Assembly: GCF_001544275.1 (NCBI RefSeq)
Contig: NZ_BCQE01000016.1
Coordinates: forward strand, 41,143-105,142
Length of the DNA stretch: 64,000 nt
From: Enterococcus gallinarum NBRC 100675
GTDB taxonomy: Bacteria > Bacillota > Bacilli > Lactobacillales > Enterococcaceae
Reading direction: 5' to 3'
How positions within the stretch are numbered: the stretch's first letter is position 1; each line of letters starts with the position of its first letter. The notes below the pieces were generated by a model. The model was not told where the DNA came from. It worked only from the letters and a program-made list of their open reading frames with translations, and made no database searches. The translations under genes and the position numbers were made by a program. This document shows, in pieces, positions 35,150 to 43,380 of this stretch.

Positions 35150-35827
35150 TTATATATTTTTGAAATATTTTGGATGAGTAGCTAAAACAATTTTTTGCTC
35201 ATTAAGCATTAAATGAAGATGCAACGATGTTAGAAAGTTAGCTTCTTCTGGATCTTGTTTTGTTAATGCGTCAAATAGTTGATAATGTTGTTCCATAATT
35301 TTTTCCCACTTTAATCCTTCCGTTTTTACTCGTAGCCAACGAAATCGTTCTAAGTGTGTATTGTTATTTTCTAACCATTGCCATACTTCTTCTCGCTCTG
35401 CAATTTCAAAACAAGCTTTATGGAATAAATTATCATTATGAAAAAAACTACGAGCATTTTTTTGACTAACAGCTTTTTCTTGTTCTGAAATTATAGTTTC
35501 TAAAATCCGTTTTTTTTGGTTATTCATTTTGGCACAACACTCTAACATAATTTGTCGTTCCAAATGTTCTCTGACAAATCGAGCATTTTTGGCCGAATCT
35601 AAATCAATTAATGAGATATAATTTCCGCTTTGAGGAATTGTATCAACAAGACCTTGTTGTCGGAGTTGAATCAGTGCTTCACGTATTGGTGTACGACCAA
35701 TAGAAAGTGTTTCTTCTAATTTTTTTTCTGATACTTTTTTTCCAGGTTCTAAGTCAGCATAGATAATTTGTCGGCGAATAGACTGGTAAGCTTGATTTTG
35801 GAGACTAGTTTTAATTGTCATACTCAA
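35150..35827 (-). CDS. GntR-family (FadR/FCD) regulator of hexuronate genes
   Basis: This 225-residue protein has an N-terminal GntR winged helix (LEETLSIGRTPIREALIQL) and an all-helical FCD ligand domain (ARFVREHLERQIML, with HNDNLFHKACFE). FadR/UxuR-subgroup proteins commonly repress hexuronate operons, with fructuronate or a related acid as inducer. It is divergent from uxuB-uxuA-uxaC, and the 296-bp shared region contains the operon promoter. The operator could not be identified with confidence. Confidence 0.88.
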   Translation of the reverse strand: MSMTIKTSLQNQAYQSIRRQIIYADLEPGKKVSEKKLEETLSIGRTPIREALIQLRQQGLVDTIPQSGNYISLIDLDSAKNARFVREHLERQIMLECCAKMNNQKKRILETIISEQEKAVSQKNARSFFHNDNLFHKACFEIAEREEVWQWLENNNTHLERFRWLRVKTEGLKWEKIMEQHYQLFDALTKQDPEEANFLTSLHLHLMLNEQKIVLATHPKYFKNI

Positions 35828-36051
35828 TGCTCCTTAACTTTTATTTTAACTGATATTTTAATTCTGTTCATGCCATATAATATCAAATTTTGAAATAATA
35901 CACTAGTTATAAAAATAAAAGAATACATGAAAAAAGAAAAAAATAAGTTTCGATAAAACCAGTCCAAAAAGAAGGAGTATTGTATTTTTATGAATAAAAA
36001 ATACAACCATTCTGATATGGTAGAAAAAGCAATTTTATTCCTTTTTTTATA

Positions 36052-36080
36052 TTGACAACGATTACAACGGGTTTTAAAAT
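36052..36080 (+). promoter_or_regulatory. Promoter of the hexuronate operon
   Basis: TTGACA (36052-36057), a 17-base spacer and TAAAAT (36075-36080) form a near-consensus vegetative promoter 44 bp before the uxuB start. A CcpA-type cre site overlaps the -35 box. Confidence 0.75.
36053..36066. promoter_or_regulatory. Catabolite-responsive element (cre) over the -35 box
   Basis: TGACAACGATTACA matches the cre consensus TGWNANCGNTNNCA at every fixed position and covers the -35 region of the hexuronate promoter. CcpA bound here would exclude RNA polymerase when preferred sugars are present. Confidence 0.65.
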
Positions 36081-36123
36081 ATAAAATGTATCAAAACTAA
36101 CATATCAGTTCAGGGAGGTAATT

Positions 36124-37755
36124 ATGGTTTCGATTAAAAATTGGCAAAATTCTATCGAAGAATTCAATGAAATGCAGATTCTACTGCCGTGTTTTGATGT
36201 CAAAGAAGTTAAGCAAGAAGGCCAGCAACATCCAGTATGGCTTCATTTTGGTGGAGGAAATCTTTATCGAGGATTTCATGCAGAAATTGCTCAATGCTTA
36301 GCAGATCAAAATGAATTAGAAACAGGAGTAGTTGTGTGTGAAACATTTGATGAAGAAGTAGTGGAAAAAGCTTATCATGACTACAACAATGACATTTTGG
36401 AAATTGTTATGAGTGGAGATGGTGAACTCAAAAAAAGGCTTTTGGCAGTAACGGCTGATAGTTTATATTGCAATCCGAAGAATATAGCGGACTATCAAAG
36501 AGTGGTTAAATATTTTGAAGATCCTAAATTACAGTTTACAACGTTTACTATTACTGAAAAAGGTTACAGTTTAAAAGATTCTAAAGGGCAATTCTTTTCG
36601 GTAGTTAAAGCTGATATCAAATCTGGACCTAGTAATCCTCAACATACGATGAGTATTGTAACATCCTTGTTATATAGCAGATTTAATGCTGGAGAGTTGC
36701 CGATTGCGATGGTTTCTACTGATAATTTCTCACAGAATGGTCAACGTTTTCAAGATAGTATTTTTACGATTGCAGAAGCTTGGCAAAAAGAAGGATATGT
36801 TTCTGAAAAATTTATTGCTTATTTAAAGGATAAAGAAAAAGTGACTTTTCCTTGGAGTATGATTGATCGAATTACGCCAAATCCTTCAGAGAATGTAAAG
36901 GAAGATCTATTGATGATGGGGCTTGAGGATTTAGATATCATTCACACAAAAAAACATACCAATATTGCTGCTTTCACTAATACTGAGGTAGTTCATTATT
37001 TAGTTATTGAAGATAGTTTTCCAAATGGCCGGCCTAAATTGGAAAAGGCTGGTGTGATTATGACAGATAGAGAGACGGTTGATAAAGCAGACATCATGAA
37101 GGTTACGACAAGCTTGAATCCACTTCATACTGCTTTGGCAATAACAGGTTGTCTGCTAGGATATCAATCAATTTCAGCAGAGATGCAAGATGATGATTTG
37201 GTTGGTTTAATCAAAGGAATAGGTTATTTAGAAGGTTTACCAGTAGTTGAAAGTCCAGGCATTATTGATCCAAAACAATTTATTGATGAAGTAATTAATA
37301 AACGTTTGCCTAATCCCTATATTCCAGATACACCACAACGAATTGCAACAGATACTTCTCAAAAAGTAGCGATTCGCTATGGTGAAACAATTAAAAAGTA
37401 TGTCGAAAAAAACGGAAATGCAGAAAATCTAACATTTATTCCTATCGCTATTGCTGCTTGGTTACGTTATTTACTGGCAGTCGATGATCAAGGAGAAAAT
37501 TTTGTGCCAAGTCCTGATCCGTTACTGGTAGAGTTGCAGGATAAATTATCAGTATTGAGATTAGGTGAACAAGATCCTTCAAAGATTCATTGTGCGGTAC
37601 AGGAAATTTTAGAAAATAAAGAAATCTTTGGTTTAGATTTATATCAAGTTGGGGTAGGAAAGAAAACTGAAAAAATCTTTTGCGAAATGCTAGTAGGTCC
37701 TCAAGCAGTTCGTAAAACAATCAATAAATATATAACAGAAGTTGGAGGAAAGTAA
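36124..37755 (+). CDS. uxuB: Fructuronate reductase (mannitol-dehydrogenase family), UxuB-like
   Basis: This 543-residue long-chain polyol dehydrogenase has the N-terminal nucleotide-binding region WLHFGGGNLYRGFHAEI, the STDNFSQNG motif, and the catalytic-region ITPNPSE and HYLVIEDSFPNGRP typical of mannonate/fructuronate oxidoreductases. It reduces D-fructuronate to D-mannonate with NADH. It is the first gene of the operon with a GGGAGG site and ends 2 bp before uxuA. The family also holds tagaturonate reductases, but uxuA next to it favours fructuronate. Confidence 0.92.
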   Translation: MVSIKNWQNSIEEFNEMQILLPCFDVKEVKQEGQQHPVWLHFGGGNLYRGFHAEIAQCLADQNELETGVVVCETFDEEVVEKAYHDYNNDILEIVMSGDGELKKRLLAVTADSLYCNPKNIADYQRVVKYFEDPKLQFTTFTITEKGYSLKDSKGQFFSVVKADIKSGPSNPQHTMSIVTSLLYSRFNAGELPIAMVSTDNFSQNGQRFQDSIFTIAEAWQKEGYVSEKFIAYLKDKEKVTFPWSMIDRITPNPSENVKEDLLMMGLEDLDIIHTKKHTNIAAFTNTEVVHYLVIEDSFPNGRPKLEKAGVIMTDRETVDKADIMKVTTSLNPLHTALAITGCLLGYQSISAEMQDDDLVGLIKGIGYLEGLPVVESPGIIDPKQFIDEVINKRLPNPYIPDTPQRIATDTSQKVAIRYGETIKKYVEKNGNAENLTFIPIAIAAWLRYLLAVDDQGENFVPSPDPLLVELQDKLSVLRLGEQDPSKIHCAVQEILENKEIFGLDLYQVGVGKKTEKIFCEMLVGPQAVRKTINKYITEVGGK

Positions 37756-37757
37756 CT

Positions 37758-38837
37758 ATGGAAATGACTTTTAGATGGTATGGGGCAAATGAAGAAAAAA
37801 TCTCACTACAAGAAATTCGTCAGATCCCAGCAATGAAAGGAATTGTTGGAACATTAATGGATATACCAGCCGGAGAGGTTTGGCCGAGAGAACGAATTAA
37901 ATCTTTAAAAGATGAAGTCGAAGCCAATGGACTTACCTTGAAAGTTATTGAGAGTGTTAATGTTCATGATGATATCAAAATTGGTTTACCAACACGAGAT
38001 CAATACATTGAGAATTATAAACAGACGATTCGCAATCTGGCAGAATTTGGGATTGAGGTTATCTGTTATAATTTTATGCCAGTCTTTGATTGGGTAAAAT
38101 CGGATTTGGATTATCGTTTAGATGATGGGTCTTCTACGTTAGCCTATATTTCAAAAAACATCCCTACTGATCCGGAGGAAATTATTAGAAAAGTAGAAAA
38201 TTCTACTAATAATTTTGAATTGCCGGGGTGGGAACCTCATCGGTTATCACAAATTAAGCAATTATTAGAAGACTATAAAGAAGTTGATGAAGAGAAATTA
38301 CGAGAGAACTTTGCATATTTTCTTAAAGCAATTATCCCGACATGTGAAGAAGTTGGGATTAAAATGGCAGTTCACCCAGATGATCCACCTTATTCCATTT
38401 TCGGATTACCTCGTATTGTTAAAAATCGTGACGATTTAGATTGGTTGTGTAATGTAGTGGATTCTCCTTCTAATGGTATTACATTATGTACTGGAAGTAT
38501 TGCAGAACGACCAGATAATGATGTCTATGAAATTCTATCTGAATTTTGTCAACGGGATCGGATTCCTTTTGCACATGTTCGTAATATCAAATATTTAAGT
38601 GACAATGGACTCGATTTTTACGAAGCGCCGCATAAATCAGAATATGGTTCTCTAGATATGTATAAGATATTAAAAACAATGTACGATAATGGATTTAATG
38701 GCTATATTCGTCCAGATCATGGTCGGATGATTTGGGGAGAAACCGGTAGACCTGGTTATGGATTATATGACCGAGCTCTAGGTGCAGTTTATTTAAATGG
38801 TATTTGGGAAGCGCTTGAAAAGGGGGCGAGTAAATAA
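37758..38837 (+). CDS. uxuA: Mannonate dehydratase, UxuA
   Basis: This 359-residue protein of the UxuA family (TIM-barrel, metal-dependent) has MTFRWYGANEEKISL at the N-terminus and conserved metal/substrate segments ICYNFMPVFDWVKSDL, MAVHPDDPPYSIFGLPRIV, TLCTGSI and YIRPDHGRMIWGE. It dehydrates D-mannonate to 2-keto-3-deoxygluconate. It starts 2 bp after uxuB, so translation is coupled. The length is typical of Firmicutes UxuA. Confidence 0.96.
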   Translation: MEMTFRWYGANEEKISLQEIRQIPAMKGIVGTLMDIPAGEVWPRERIKSLKDEVEANGLTLKVIESVNVHDDIKIGLPTRDQYIENYKQTIRNLAEFGIEVICYNFMPVFDWVKSDLDYRLDDGSSTLAYISKNIPTDPEEIIRKVENSTNNFELPGWEPHRLSQIKQLLEDYKEVDEEKLRENFAYFLKAIIPTCEEVGIKMAVHPDDPPYSIFGLPRIVKNRDDLDWLCNVVDSPSNGITLCTGSIAERPDNDVYEILSEFCQRDRIPFAHVRNIKYLSDNGLDFYEAPHKSEYGSLDMYKILKTMYDNGFNGYIRPDHGRMIWGETGRPGYGLYDRALGAVYLNGIWEALEKGASK

Positions 38838-38910
38838 TTATATAATGGAGTTTATTTAGAGGGAAAAATTTCTCTTCTAAAAACTAACGGAAGGAAAGGA
38901 GTGTTTAAAT

Positions 38911-40338
38911 ATGTTTTTAGATAAGAACTTTTTATTAGAGAATGAAATAGCTAAAAGACTTTTTCATAAATTTGCAAAACACCAACCAATTATCGACTAT
39001 CATTGTCATTTAGACCCAGCATATTTGCTAGAAAATAAGCAATACAAGAATTTGACTCAGGTATGGTTAAATGATAAAGGAGCTGGAGATCATTATAAAT
39101 GGCGATTGATGCGAGCTAATGGTATAGAAGAAGAGTTGATCAGTGGTCCAGGTGATGATTATGAAAAATTTTTAGCTTTTGTAAAAACAGTGGAGAAGGC
39201 GCCAGGTAATCCTATTTTTGAATGGTCTCATTTGGAATTACAACGTTACTTTGATATTGATTTGACAATTTCTGAGAAGAATGCACCAGAAATTTGGCGA
39301 CGTGCTAACGAAAAAATTCAAACGGATTCCTATCGCCCGAAAGAATTGTTGGAGATGATGGATGTGAAAGCCATCTGTACAACGGATGATCCTACAGATG
39401 ACTTGGGGTATCATACTGAGCTTTCTAAACAGGATAATTCTTTCAAGGTATTACCTACTTTCCGTCCAGATAAGGTCTGGAGTATCAAATCATCAGGCTT
39501 TTCGAACTATATTTTAAAACTTAGTCAAGCAGCGGCTATACCAATCAAAGACTTTAATGGGTTGAAGCAAGCATTGAGCCAACGAGTGGATCATTTTCAT
39601 CAAATTGGCTGTCGATTAGCAGATCACGGTTTGAATACTTATTTTTATGAAATAGCAGATGAAAAAAAACTCGACAATCTGTTAATAAAAGCTTTAGCAG
39701 GAAAAACAGATTTCTATTTATCAGAAATTGCACAATTTGTTACAGGTATTCAATTACATTTGATGTCTGAGTATACAAGATATGGTTGGACGATGCAAAT
39801 GCATTTAAATGCTTTAAGAAATAATTCAAGTATATTAAAGGAACAAATTGGAGTAGATGTCGGTGGTGATTCGATGGGGGATCAAGCTAGTTTGACACAA
39901 AATGTTGTAGCATTGTTCGATACCGCTGAAAAGAGTGGGTGCTTACCAAAAACAATTTTATATTCATTAAATCCAACTGATTGGCTTCCACTAGCAACAG
40001 CAATGCAAAGCTTCCAAGGGGGTATGATTCAAAAAATCCAATTGGGATGTGCTTGGTGGTTCAATGATACAGCTGAAGGAATGCGTCAACAGTTGACTAC
40101 GATGGCGCAACAAAGTTTGTTGTCGAATTTTACAGGTATGTTGACTGATTCTCGAAGTTTTCTAAGCTATCCTCGCCATGAGTATTTTCGTCGAGTATTA
40201 TGTCAATTACTAAGCGAGTGGGTTAAAGCAGGCCGAATTCCAGATGATGAAATTTATCTTAGTCAGATAGTGGAGAATATTTGTTATCGTAATGCGTATA
40301 ATTATTTTAATTTTTTTGAAATCGGAATTAGAAAATAA
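38911..40338 (+). CDS. uxaC: Glucuronate isomerase, UxaC
   Basis: This 475-residue protein has the UxaC hallmarks IDYHCHLDPAYLLENK near residue 27, AICTTDDPTDDLGYH, and MLTDSRSFLSYPRHEYFRR near the C-terminus. It belongs to the amidohydrolase-like uronate isomerases and interconverts D-glucuronate and D-fructuronate (and galacturonate/tagaturonate). With UxuA and UxuB it completes the lower hexuronate path to 2-keto-3-deoxygluconate. Confidence 0.96.
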   Translation: MFLDKNFLLENEIAKRLFHKFAKHQPIIDYHCHLDPAYLLENKQYKNLTQVWLNDKGAGDHYKWRLMRANGIEEELISGPGDDYEKFLAFVKTVEKAPGNPIFEWSHLELQRYFDIDLTISEKNAPEIWRRANEKIQTDSYRPKELLEMMDVKAICTTDDPTDDLGYHTELSKQDNSFKVLPTFRPDKVWSIKSSGFSNYILKLSQAAAIPIKDFNGLKQALSQRVDHFHQIGCRLADHGLNTYFYEIADEKKLDNLLIKALAGKTDFYLSEIAQFVTGIQLHLMSEYTRYGWTMQMHLNALRNNSSILKEQIGVDVGGDSMGDQASLTQNVVALFDTAEKSGCLPKTILYSLNPTDWLPLATAMQSFQGGMIQKIQLGCAWWFNDTAEGMRQQLTTMAQQSLLSNFTGMLTDSRSFLSYPRHEYFRRVLCQLLSEWVKAGRIPDDEIYLSQIVENICYRNAYNYFNFFEIGIRK

Positions 40339-40421
40339 TACTTGAAATAAAAGCTTAAATTTATTCTTTGTAAGTTAGTACAGCTAGACAAAGTATGTAT
40401 CCATAAAAGAAGGAGATAGAT

Positions 40422-41069
40422 ATGAAAAAAGTAGAAATTTTAAGTAAGTTAGAATCGGCTGGAGTGATTGCGGTTGTACGTGGGAAAAATAAGGATGAGG
40501 CCATTAAAGCAATAAATTCAATTATTGCGGGTGGAATTAAAGGGATTGAACTAACTTTTACAGTTCCTAATGCTGAAGAAATAATCAAAGAAATTGCTAA
40601 AAAATATGCTGATCAAAAAGATGTAATAATCGGGGCCGGTACGGTTTTGGATGCGTTTACTGCTCGTATCGCAATTATGGCTGGGGCAGAATATATCGTT
40701 AGTCCATCTTTTGATCGACAAACAGCTGAGATTTGTAATTTATATCAAATTCCTTATTTACCAGGTTGTATGACAATTACTGAGATAAAGGAGGCACTTA
40801 CTGCTGGCGTAGATATCATTAAACTATTCCCAGGTTCTGCTTTTGGTCCATCCATTGTAAAAGCCTATCAAGCTCCATTACCACACGTAAATATAATGCC
40901 TACTGGCGGAGTAAGTCTAGAGAACTTAGAAGATTGGTTTGAAGTAGGAGTTGTTGCAGTTGGTGTAGGTGGGAATTTATTGGCTCCTGTTGAAAAAGGT
41001 GATTTTGAAGAAGTAAGTCGAGTAGCTAGTAAATATATAGATAAGTTTTATGAGATAAAGAATTATTAG
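40422..41069 (+). CDS. eda: KDPG/KHG aldolase, Eda
   Basis: This 215-residue class I aldolase has AGVIAVVRGKNKDEA at the N-terminus, Glu43 in GIELTFTVP, PGCMTITE and the Schiff-base Lys134 in DIIKLFPGSAFGP. It splits 2-keto-3-deoxy-6-phosphogluconate into pyruvate and glyceraldehyde-3-phosphate. The preceding step needs 2-keto-3-deoxygluconate kinase, which is not encoded in this locus and must be elsewhere. Confidence 0.95.
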   Translation: MKKVEILSKLESAGVIAVVRGKNKDEAIKAINSIIAGGIKGIELTFTVPNAEEIIKEIAKKYADQKDVIIGAGTVLDAFTARIAIMAGAEYIVSPSFDRQTAEICNLYQIPYLPGCMTITEIKEALTAGVDIIKLFPGSAFGPSIVKAYQAPLPHVNIMPTGGVSLENLEDWFEVGVVAVGVGGNLLAPVEKGDFEEVSRVASKYIDKFYEIKNY

Positions 41070-41083
41070 GAGAAAAACAAATA

Positions 41084-41133
41084 ATACTCTGAAATGTAAA
41101 AAATAAATACTGACTCTTTACACTTCAGAGTAT
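41084..41133 (+). terminator. Hairpin between eda and the symporter gene
   Basis: ATACTCTGAAATGTAAA (41084-41100) pairs with TTTACACTTCAGAGTAT (41117-41133) with one mismatch. No T tract follows, so it may reduce read-through or shape relative expression of the upstream uxu genes and the downstream uid genes. Confidence 0.6.
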
Positions 41134-41153
41134 AGTACGTACTTTCATCGGAA

Positions 41154-41167
41154 TGAAAACGCTTAAC
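41154..41167. promoter_or_regulatory. Candidate cre site before the glucuronide symporter gene
   Basis: TGAAAACGCTTAAC matches the cre core TGAAANCGNTTNCA except for the last two bases. It lies 20 bp before the symporter start and suggests that the downstream half of the locus has its own catabolite control. Confidence 0.55.
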
Positions 41168-41187
41168 AACAGAAGGGAGAGAATTGT

Positions 41188-42564
41188 ATGGAAAGAAAAT
41201 TTGGTCTAAGAGACAAAATAGGATATATGTTTGGAGATTTTGGAAACGATTTCACTTTCATTTTTGCTAGTTCTTTTTTAATGATCTTTTATACAAAAGT
41301 ATTAGGGATAAGCGGAGCTGCCGTTGGAACATTATTTTTAGTAGCAAGATTTATCGATGCAGTTACTGATGTAACTATGGGGCGTATTGTTGATAGATCG
41401 AAAGCAACTAAGCAGGGTAAGTTTAAACCGTGGATTTTAAGAATGAGTGGTCCAGTCGCTTTAGTAAGTTTTTTAATGTATCAAACTTCTATGATTTCTG
41501 CTTCTATGAGCGTTAAGGTAGTATACATGTATGTTACGTATATATTATGGGGGAGTATTTTTTACACATCTATAAATATTCCTTATGGATCAATGGCATC
41601 AGCTATTACTTCTATTACAGAAGAAAGAACAATGTTATCGACATTCCGAAATGTTGGAGCTACTTTAGCAAGTTTGGTCATTGGTGTATTAACACCATTA
41701 TTTATTTATACAAGAGATGATTCAGGTGCTCAAATAGTTCGTGGTGGATCAACTTTTACAATTGTTGCGGGAATATTTTCGATATGTGCACTTATTTGTT
41801 ATTTAATATGTTATAAATTAACTACTGAACGAGTAAGAATTGACCAATCTCAATTCAAAGTTTCATTGTTAAAATCTTTAAAAGGGTTAGTTAAAAATAG
41901 GGCATTACTTTCTATAATTGGTGCGGCTATTTTCTTACTCCTTGCTCAATTATTAATTATGAGTATGAATAATTATGTATTTCCTGATTACTATAATGAT
42001 GCACAGGGAATAGTTTTAATGAATTTTATCAATCCTATTTTGGTTTTAATAGTTGTTTCACCTTTAACTTTGTTTTTAAGTAAAAAATATGGAAAAAAAG
42101 AAGTGGCATCAGTAGGAATGTTCTTTTCAGCAATAGTATATTTGATCTTATTTTTGATAAAAACTAGTAATATGTATGTATTCTTAATTCTTAGTTCGGT
42201 TGGCTATATGGGTTTGGGTGTGTTTAATACTGTTATTTGGGCAAATATTACTGATGTTATTGATGATCAAGAAGTAAAGTCTGATCAAAGAGAAGATGGG
42301 ACCGTATATGCGGTATATTCTTTTGCTAGAAAAATAGGTCAAGCTCTAGCTGGAGGCGTCGGAGGTTGGACTCTTTCTATTATAGGCTATGACTCTTTAG
42401 CAAATGTACAAACGGGAGATGTTTTAGAAAAGTTATATAACGCTTCAACGTTAATTCCATCAATTTCTTTTTTGATTGTAGGATTAATTTTATTTTTCCT
42501 TTATCCATTATCTAAAGATAAAGTCTTAGAAAATTGCGAGCTTTTAAAACAAAAACATAAATAG
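41188..42564 (+). CDS. GPH-family glycoside:cation symporter (glucuronide transporter, UidB-like)
   Basis: This 458-residue protein has about 12 membrane segments and the GPH (glycoside-pentoside-hexuronide) signature. It starts FGLRDKIGYMFGDFGNDFTF and includes DAVTDVTMGRIVDRS and QGKFKPWIL in the cytoplasmic loop. Members include LacS, XynB and the E. coli glucuronide carrier UidB. Next to a beta-glucuronidase it most likely imports beta-glucuronides or uronic-acid oligosaccharides with H+ or Na+. It has an own leader region with a cre-like site. Confidence 0.9.
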   Translation: MERKFGLRDKIGYMFGDFGNDFTFIFASSFLMIFYTKVLGISGAAVGTLFLVARFIDAVTDVTMGRIVDRSKATKQGKFKPWILRMSGPVALVSFLMYQTSMISASMSVKVVYMYVTYILWGSIFYTSINIPYGSMASAITSITEERTMLSTFRNVGATLASLVIGVLTPLFIYTRDDSGAQIVRGGSTFTIVAGIFSICALICYLICYKLTTERVRIDQSQFKVSLLKSLKGLVKNRALLSIIGAAIFLLLAQLLIMSMNNYVFPDYYNDAQGIVLMNFINPILVLIVVSPLTLFLSKKYGKKEVASVGMFFSAIVYLILFLIKTSNMYVFLILSSVGYMGLGVFNTVIWANITDVIDDQEVKSDQREDGTVYAVYSFARKIGQALAGGVGGWTLSIIGYDSLANVQTGDVLEKLYNASTLIPSISFLIVGLILFFLYPLSKDKVLENCELLKQKHK

Positions 42565-42573
42565 GAGAGTAAT

Positions 42574-43368
42574 ATGAATAATTGGATATTTTGTATTGAT
42601 TCAGATGGCTGTGTTATGGATACGATGACTTATAAACACAATCTCTTTTTCGGACCAATTGCTGCAGAGATTTTTGATGTTCATCATAGAGAAAAATTCC
42701 TACAGGATTGGAATAATATTAATTTATATTCAGGGACTCGTGGAATAAACAGATTTTTAGGTTTAGTTAAAACATTAGAAAAAAATGATGTAACATCGAT
42801 TAATCGATTAAAGCACTGGGTATCTCTAACAAAAGAATTGTCTAATCCATCTTTGAAGAGGGAAATAGAATATTCTCAGTCAGAGGATTTATTAAAAGCT
42901 TTAAAATGGTCGGAAGAAGTCAATCAACAGATTAGTCAAGCTAAAGGATTAGATAAACCCTTTTTAAGTGCTAGAGATACTATAAAAGCTCTGAAAAAAT
43001 ATGGGAAGATAATTATTGTAAGCTCAGCTAATAAGGAAGCTGTTCAAGAAGAATGGGAAAGACATGAATTATTATCATTAGTTGATGAACTGTGTTGTCA
43101 AGATAAAGGAAAAAAAGAAGACATTATTCGAAGTGTAATTGAAAATGGTTGTGATTTGGATAAGGTATTAATGATTGGTGATTCTCCTGGTGATCTAGAA
43201 GCTGCAAATAAAAATAAAGTTTTCTTTTATCCTATTTTGGTTAATAAAGAAAAAGAATCATGGGAAAACTTAAGAACTGATGTTTTATTTAAATGCTTAT
43301 CGGGAGAGTATGTAGATATTGAACAAAAATATATAGATACTTTTTGGAAAAATCTTACTAATAAGTAG
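42574..43368 (+). CDS. HAD-superfamily hydrolase
   Basis: This 264-residue protein has HAD motif I IDSDGCVMDT (Asp8, Asp10), motif II with IIVSSAN and a C-terminal motif MIGDSPGDLEAA, with a helical cap inserted after motif I. This is a subclass IA phosphatase or phosphoglucomutase-type layout. It is embedded between the symporter and the GH3 gene (gaps of 9 and 12 bp), so it is cotranscribed. The substrate is unknown, and a sugar-phosphate clearing role is only a guess. Confidence 0.85.
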   Translation: MNNWIFCIDSDGCVMDTMTYKHNLFFGPIAAEIFDVHHREKFLQDWNNINLYSGTRGINRFLGLVKTLEKNDVTSINRLKHWVSLTKELSNPSLKREIEYSQSEDLLKALKWSEEVNQQISQAKGLDKPFLSARDTIKALKKYGKIIIVSSANKEAVQEEWERHELLSLVDELCCQDKGKKEDIIRSVIENGCDLDKVLMIGDSPGDLEAANKNKVFFYPILVNKEKESWENLRTDVLFKCLSGEYVDIEQKYIDTFWKNLTNK

Positions 43369-43380
43369 AGGAGAAAGAAA

